From NCBI RefSeq assembly GCF_001429505.1, contig NZ_LMJW01000022.1:1033497-1097496 (forward strand): 64,000 bases of DNA, written 5' to 3'. A program made the position numbers and the translations under genes. This DNA comes from Allobosea sp. Root483D1. GTDB lineage: Bacteria > Pseudomonadota > Alphaproteobacteria > Rhizobiales > Beijerinckiaceae. The notes under the pieces are model-generated. The model searched no databases. It saw only the letters and a list, made by a program, of their open reading frames with translations, and was not told where the DNA came from. Below, one piece after another: positions 61,393 through 64,000 of the stretch; the stretch's first letter is position 1, and every line of letters starts with the position of its first letter.

Positions 61393-62688
61393 ATGTCGAA
61401 AAAACCCGCCACCGAACTGACGCGCCGCGGTTTCATCGTCGGGGCAGCCGGGACCGCAGCCCTGCTGACCGCAGGTCCCGGCCTTGCCGCCGGCAAGACG
61501 CTGAACGTCCTCAGTCACAAGGTCCATCAGACCGTGCTCGGCAGCGGCGACGGCGACCTGCTCAAGGATTGGCGCAAGGCCAACGATGCCGAGATCGCCT
61601 TCACGACCTTCGACTCGAACCCGCTGCAGGACCGGCTCTTCCGCGAGGCCAGCCTGATGGAGACCGAGTACGGCGTCGGCTACCTGATCGACAATCGGCC
61701 GACATCGCAGATCGCCGCCCTGTTCGAGCCACTCGACGCCTATCAGAGCAAGGACGCGATCGAGGATTTCGGCGATATCGCGGCCGGCCTCGTGCAAGGC
61801 ATGACGGTCGACGGCAAGCTGATCGGCATCCCGGTCCGCCATGCGACGCAGGGGCTGTTCTACAACGAGGCCCTTCTGGAGGAAGCCGGCATCTCCGCCC
61901 CGCCGACGACGCTGGAAGAACTGATCGAGCAGGCGAAGAAGGCGACCTTCACCTCGAAGGCTGGCACGCCCGTCACCGGCATGGTGCTGGCCAGCGACCT
62001 CGCCGTCTTCCCCGTGATGTTTGCCCGTGCCTATGGCGGTGACTTCGTCAGCCCCGACCTCAAGCTGGTGCCGAACCGCGAGGCGCTGGAAAGCGGGCTT
62101 GCCGCACTGCGCAGCATGTTCGAGACCGGCAGCCTGCCTCGCAGTTACGCAACCACGAAGAACGACGACCAGGTCACCTGGCTGCAGCAGGGCCGCGCCG
62201 CCTTCACCGTGCTGCCCTTCGCCCGCGGCGCGCAGCTGAACAATGCCGAGCAGAGCAAATTCCCCGGCAAGATCAAGGCGGTCGAGTTCCCCGGCTCCGC
62301 TGCGATCAAGGGCAAGGTGCCGATGGCCTCCGTCGTCGAGGCCTGGGCGATGTCGATCCCGAAGAACGCCAAGGACAAGGCGCTCGCCTGGAGCTTCATC
62401 AGGGAGGTGTCGAGCAAGCGCGTGACGCTCGGCATGGCGATCAACGGCAACGGCCCGGTTCGTGTCTCGAGCTATGGCGATGCCGGGTTGAAGGCGAAGA
62501 ACCCGCTCGCCGAGGTCGAGGCCAAGGTGCTGGCGACGGCGCGCGGCGCCTTTCCGCCGTTCCCGGAAGCCGCCCGCGCCCAGGCGACCTTCCTCGAGGA
62601 AGTCCAGCTCGCCGTGCTCGGCCGCAAGCCCGTCAAGGATGCCGTCTCCGCCATCATCGAGCGCGTCAAGCCGATGATGCCGGCCTGA
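61393..62688 (+). CDS. Extracellular sugar-binding protein with Tat signal
   Basis: A 431-residue binding protein of the SBP_bac_1 class. The N-terminus TRRGFIVGAAGTAALLTAGPGLAAG is a twin-arginine (RRGF) export signal, so it may be exported folded. Family features: GIPVRHATQGLFYNEALLEEAGI, PTTLEELIEQAKK and AVFPVMFARAYGGDF. It delivers the ligand to the two permeases before it. No ATPase gene is seen before the window end; it may lie beyond. AGGGAGGAAG precedes the ATG. Ligand unknown. Confidence 0.9.
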   Translation: MSKKPATELTRRGFIVGAAGTAALLTAGPGLAAGKTLNVLSHKVHQTVLGSGDGDLLKDWRKANDAEIAFTTFDSNPLQDRLFREASLMETEYGVGYLIDNRPTSQIAALFEPLDAYQSKDAIEDFGDIAAGLVQGMTVDGKLIGIPVRHATQGLFYNEALLEEAGISAPPTTLEELIEQAKKATFTSKAGTPVTGMVLASDLAVFPVMFARAYGGDFVSPDLKLVPNREALESGLAALRSMFETGSLPRSYATTKNDDQVTWLQQGRAAFTVLPFARGAQLNNAEQSKFPGKIKAVEFPGSAAIKGKVPMASVVEAWAMSIPKNAKDKALAWSFIREVSSKRVTLGMAINGNGPVRVSSYGDAGLKAKNPLAEVEAKVLATARGAFPPFPEAARAQATFLEEVQLAVLGRKPVKDAVSAIIERVKPMMPA

Positions 62689-62762
62689 TTGCGGACCCTG
62701 GCTGCGGGACGCACTACCCCGCAGCCGTCACCGAATTCATCGTACTCTGAAGGACCTTCGTC

Positions 62763-64000
62763 ATGTCGACCGCAGCGACCCGTTTCATCGAGGAGCCGGC
62801 GCGCTCCATCCCAGTATCCGCCGAGTATGATGTGCTCGTCGTCGGTGGCGGCCCCTCAGGCCTGACAGCGGCGCTGGCCGCGGCCGAGGACGGTCTGCGC
62901 GTCGGGCTGATCGAGAGCCGCAGCTTCGTCGGCGGCAACATGACGATCGGCCTGCCGGTGCTCGGCTTCCTCGGCCAGAAGGGCAACCAGATCATCGACG
63001 GTCTGCCGCAGAAATTCATCGAGCGGCTGCGCCGGGAGCGCCAGGGAGCGAGCGAACACAGGCCCTGCCCGCTGCACATGGGCATCACCTTGGTCGAGCC
63101 GGAGGCGGTGAAGACGGTGGCGCTCGAAATGCTGACGGAAGCCGGCGTCGATGTGCTGTTCTACACCTTCTTCGCCGGCGCGCTGGTCGAGAACGACACG
63201 ATCCGCGGTGTCATCACCGAGAGCAAGAGCGGCCGCACCGCGACCCTCGCCAAGATCGTGATCGACTGCAGCGGCGATGCCGATGTCGCCTATAGCGCCG
63301 GCGTGCCGACCGAGAAGGGCAATGCCGATGGCGGCATGCAGCCGCCGACACTGATGTTCTGCCTCGCCGGCGTCGACACCGATGCGCTGCGCCTGAGCAT
63401 CGCCAATGCGCCGCCAGAGGCGCGGACTTATCTCACCGACTTCATCCCGGCCGAGTATTTCGGCCAGAACCACCAGTTCATCGTCGTCGGCATGCGCGAG
63501 CTGATGGCCAAGGCCAAGGCCGAGCGCGGGCTGAAGATCGCCAACGAGCGCACCATCATCATCACCGGCCTGAAGAAGGGCGAGGTCTGGATCAACATGA
63601 CCCGGGTCAAGGGCACTGATGGCACCGATGCCCGCAGCTTGACTAAGGGCGAGATCGAAGGCCGCGCCCAGATCGACGACATCGTTGCCTATCTCGTCGG
63701 CTATGTGCCCGGCTTCGAGAACGCCTATTTCACCAAGACCGCGCCCTTCCTCGGCATCCGCGAGACACGGCGTATCATCGGCCAATACGTGATGACGCAG
63801 GAGGACGTGCTCGCCTGCACGCATTTCGACGATTCAATCGCGGTTGCGAGCTATCCGATCGACATCCACCGGCCCGCGGACGATGGCTGCACCCTGATCT
63901 GGTGCGGCGACTGCTACGACATTCCCTACCGCTCGCTCGTTCCGCAGAAGATCGGCAATCTGCTGGTCGCGGGCCGCAGCATCTCGGCAACGCATGAGGC
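62763..64000 (+). CDS. FAD-dependent oxidoreductase (partial, runs off the window)
   Basis: 412 codons are visible with no stop. The start carries the FAD-binding GxGxxG-type motif in YDVLVVGGGPSGLTAALAAAEDGLRVGLIE, then SRSFVGGNMTIGLPVLGF, IVIDCSGDADVAYSAGVP and a late KIGNLLVAGRSISATHE, as in the FAD_oxidored (PF12831-type) family. It follows the sugar transporter genes 74 bases on, so it probably oxidises the imported compound or a product of it. Cytosolic. The substrate cannot be told. Confidence 0.88.
   Translation, partial: MSTAATRFIEEPARSIPVSAEYDVLVVGGGPSGLTAALAAAEDGLRVGLIESRSFVGGNMTIGLPVLGFLGQKGNQIIDGLPQKFIERLRRERQGASEHRPCPLHMGITLVEPEAVKTVALEMLTEAGVDVLFYTFFAGALVENDTIRGVITESKSGRTATLAKIVIDCSGDADVAYSAGVPTEKGNADGGMQPPTLMFCLAGVDTDALRLSIANAPPEARTYLTDFIPAEYFGQNHQFIVVGMRELMAKAKAERGLKIANERTIIITGLKKGEVWINMTRVKGTDGTDARSLTKGEIEGRAQIDDIVAYLVGYVPGFENAYFTKTAPFLGIRETRRIIGQYVMTQEDVLACTHFDDSIAVASYPIDIHRPADDGCTLIWCGDCYDIPYRSLVPQKIGNLLVAGRSISATHE

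Overview
The window is GC-rich alphaproteobacterial DNA. The gene set suggests a Hyphomicrobiales (Rhizobiales) bacterium, perhaps Bosea-like: a rhizobial-type SUF operon, an RNase E with an acidic insertion, a candidate Irr-type iron box, and several families of extragenic palindromes. The order is an inference from content, and the genus is a guess.

Region by region: (1) 1-5001 is the end of a type VI secretion locus: partial TssM, TagF, phosphatase PppA and kinase PpkA, translationally coupled and forming a threonine-phosphorylation switch. (2) 5125-17663 is an unusual envelope cluster. It holds a membrane lytic transglycosylase with an IS1595-transposase-like N-terminus, a methyltransferase, an OmpA-type protein, two DUF4399 proteins and three exported caspase-fold proteins. 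Of the three, one looks active, one has lost its catalytic cysteine and carries a formylglycine-generating-enzyme-type domain, and one is joined to an outer-membrane beta-barrel. This is my best candidate for an undescribed system. (3) 17739-24579 is a minus-strand SUF iron-sulfur operon (second cysteine desulfurase, sufB, sufC, sufD, a tautomerase, sufS, sufT) under a candidate Irr-type box. (4) 24870-31069 holds an alpha/beta hydrolase, tyrS, a giant AsmA-like protein and a Bcp peroxiredoxin.

(5) 31261-39222 is a cell-wall block: M23 peptidase, SGNH hydrolase, prfB with the classical +1 frameshift, an 88-codon gene that appears to start at CTG, PBP1A and an AmiC-type amidase. (6) 39275-42587 is rne with a long 5' untranslated region and a clear terminator. 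(7) 42605-51915 is accessory and housekeeping: a small membrane protein, a RelB/RelE-type toxin-antitoxin pair, an MscS channel, an aminotransferase, an ImmA/IrrE peptidase, a Gfo/Idh/MocA oxidoreductase, a diguanylate cyclase, a MerR regulator with a 19-bp-spaced promoter, and a TenA-like protein. (8) 52053-58330 is a peptide/nickel-type ABC transporter without ATPase genes, with a penicillin-recognising-type serine hydrolase, divergent from two coupled LysR genes. (9) 58493-64000 is a LacI-controlled carbohydrate ABC transporter followed by an FAD oxidoreductase cut by the window edge.

No tRNA, rRNA, CRISPR array or intact insertion sequence was seen. Functions are assigned from motifs read by eye; no database search was run.
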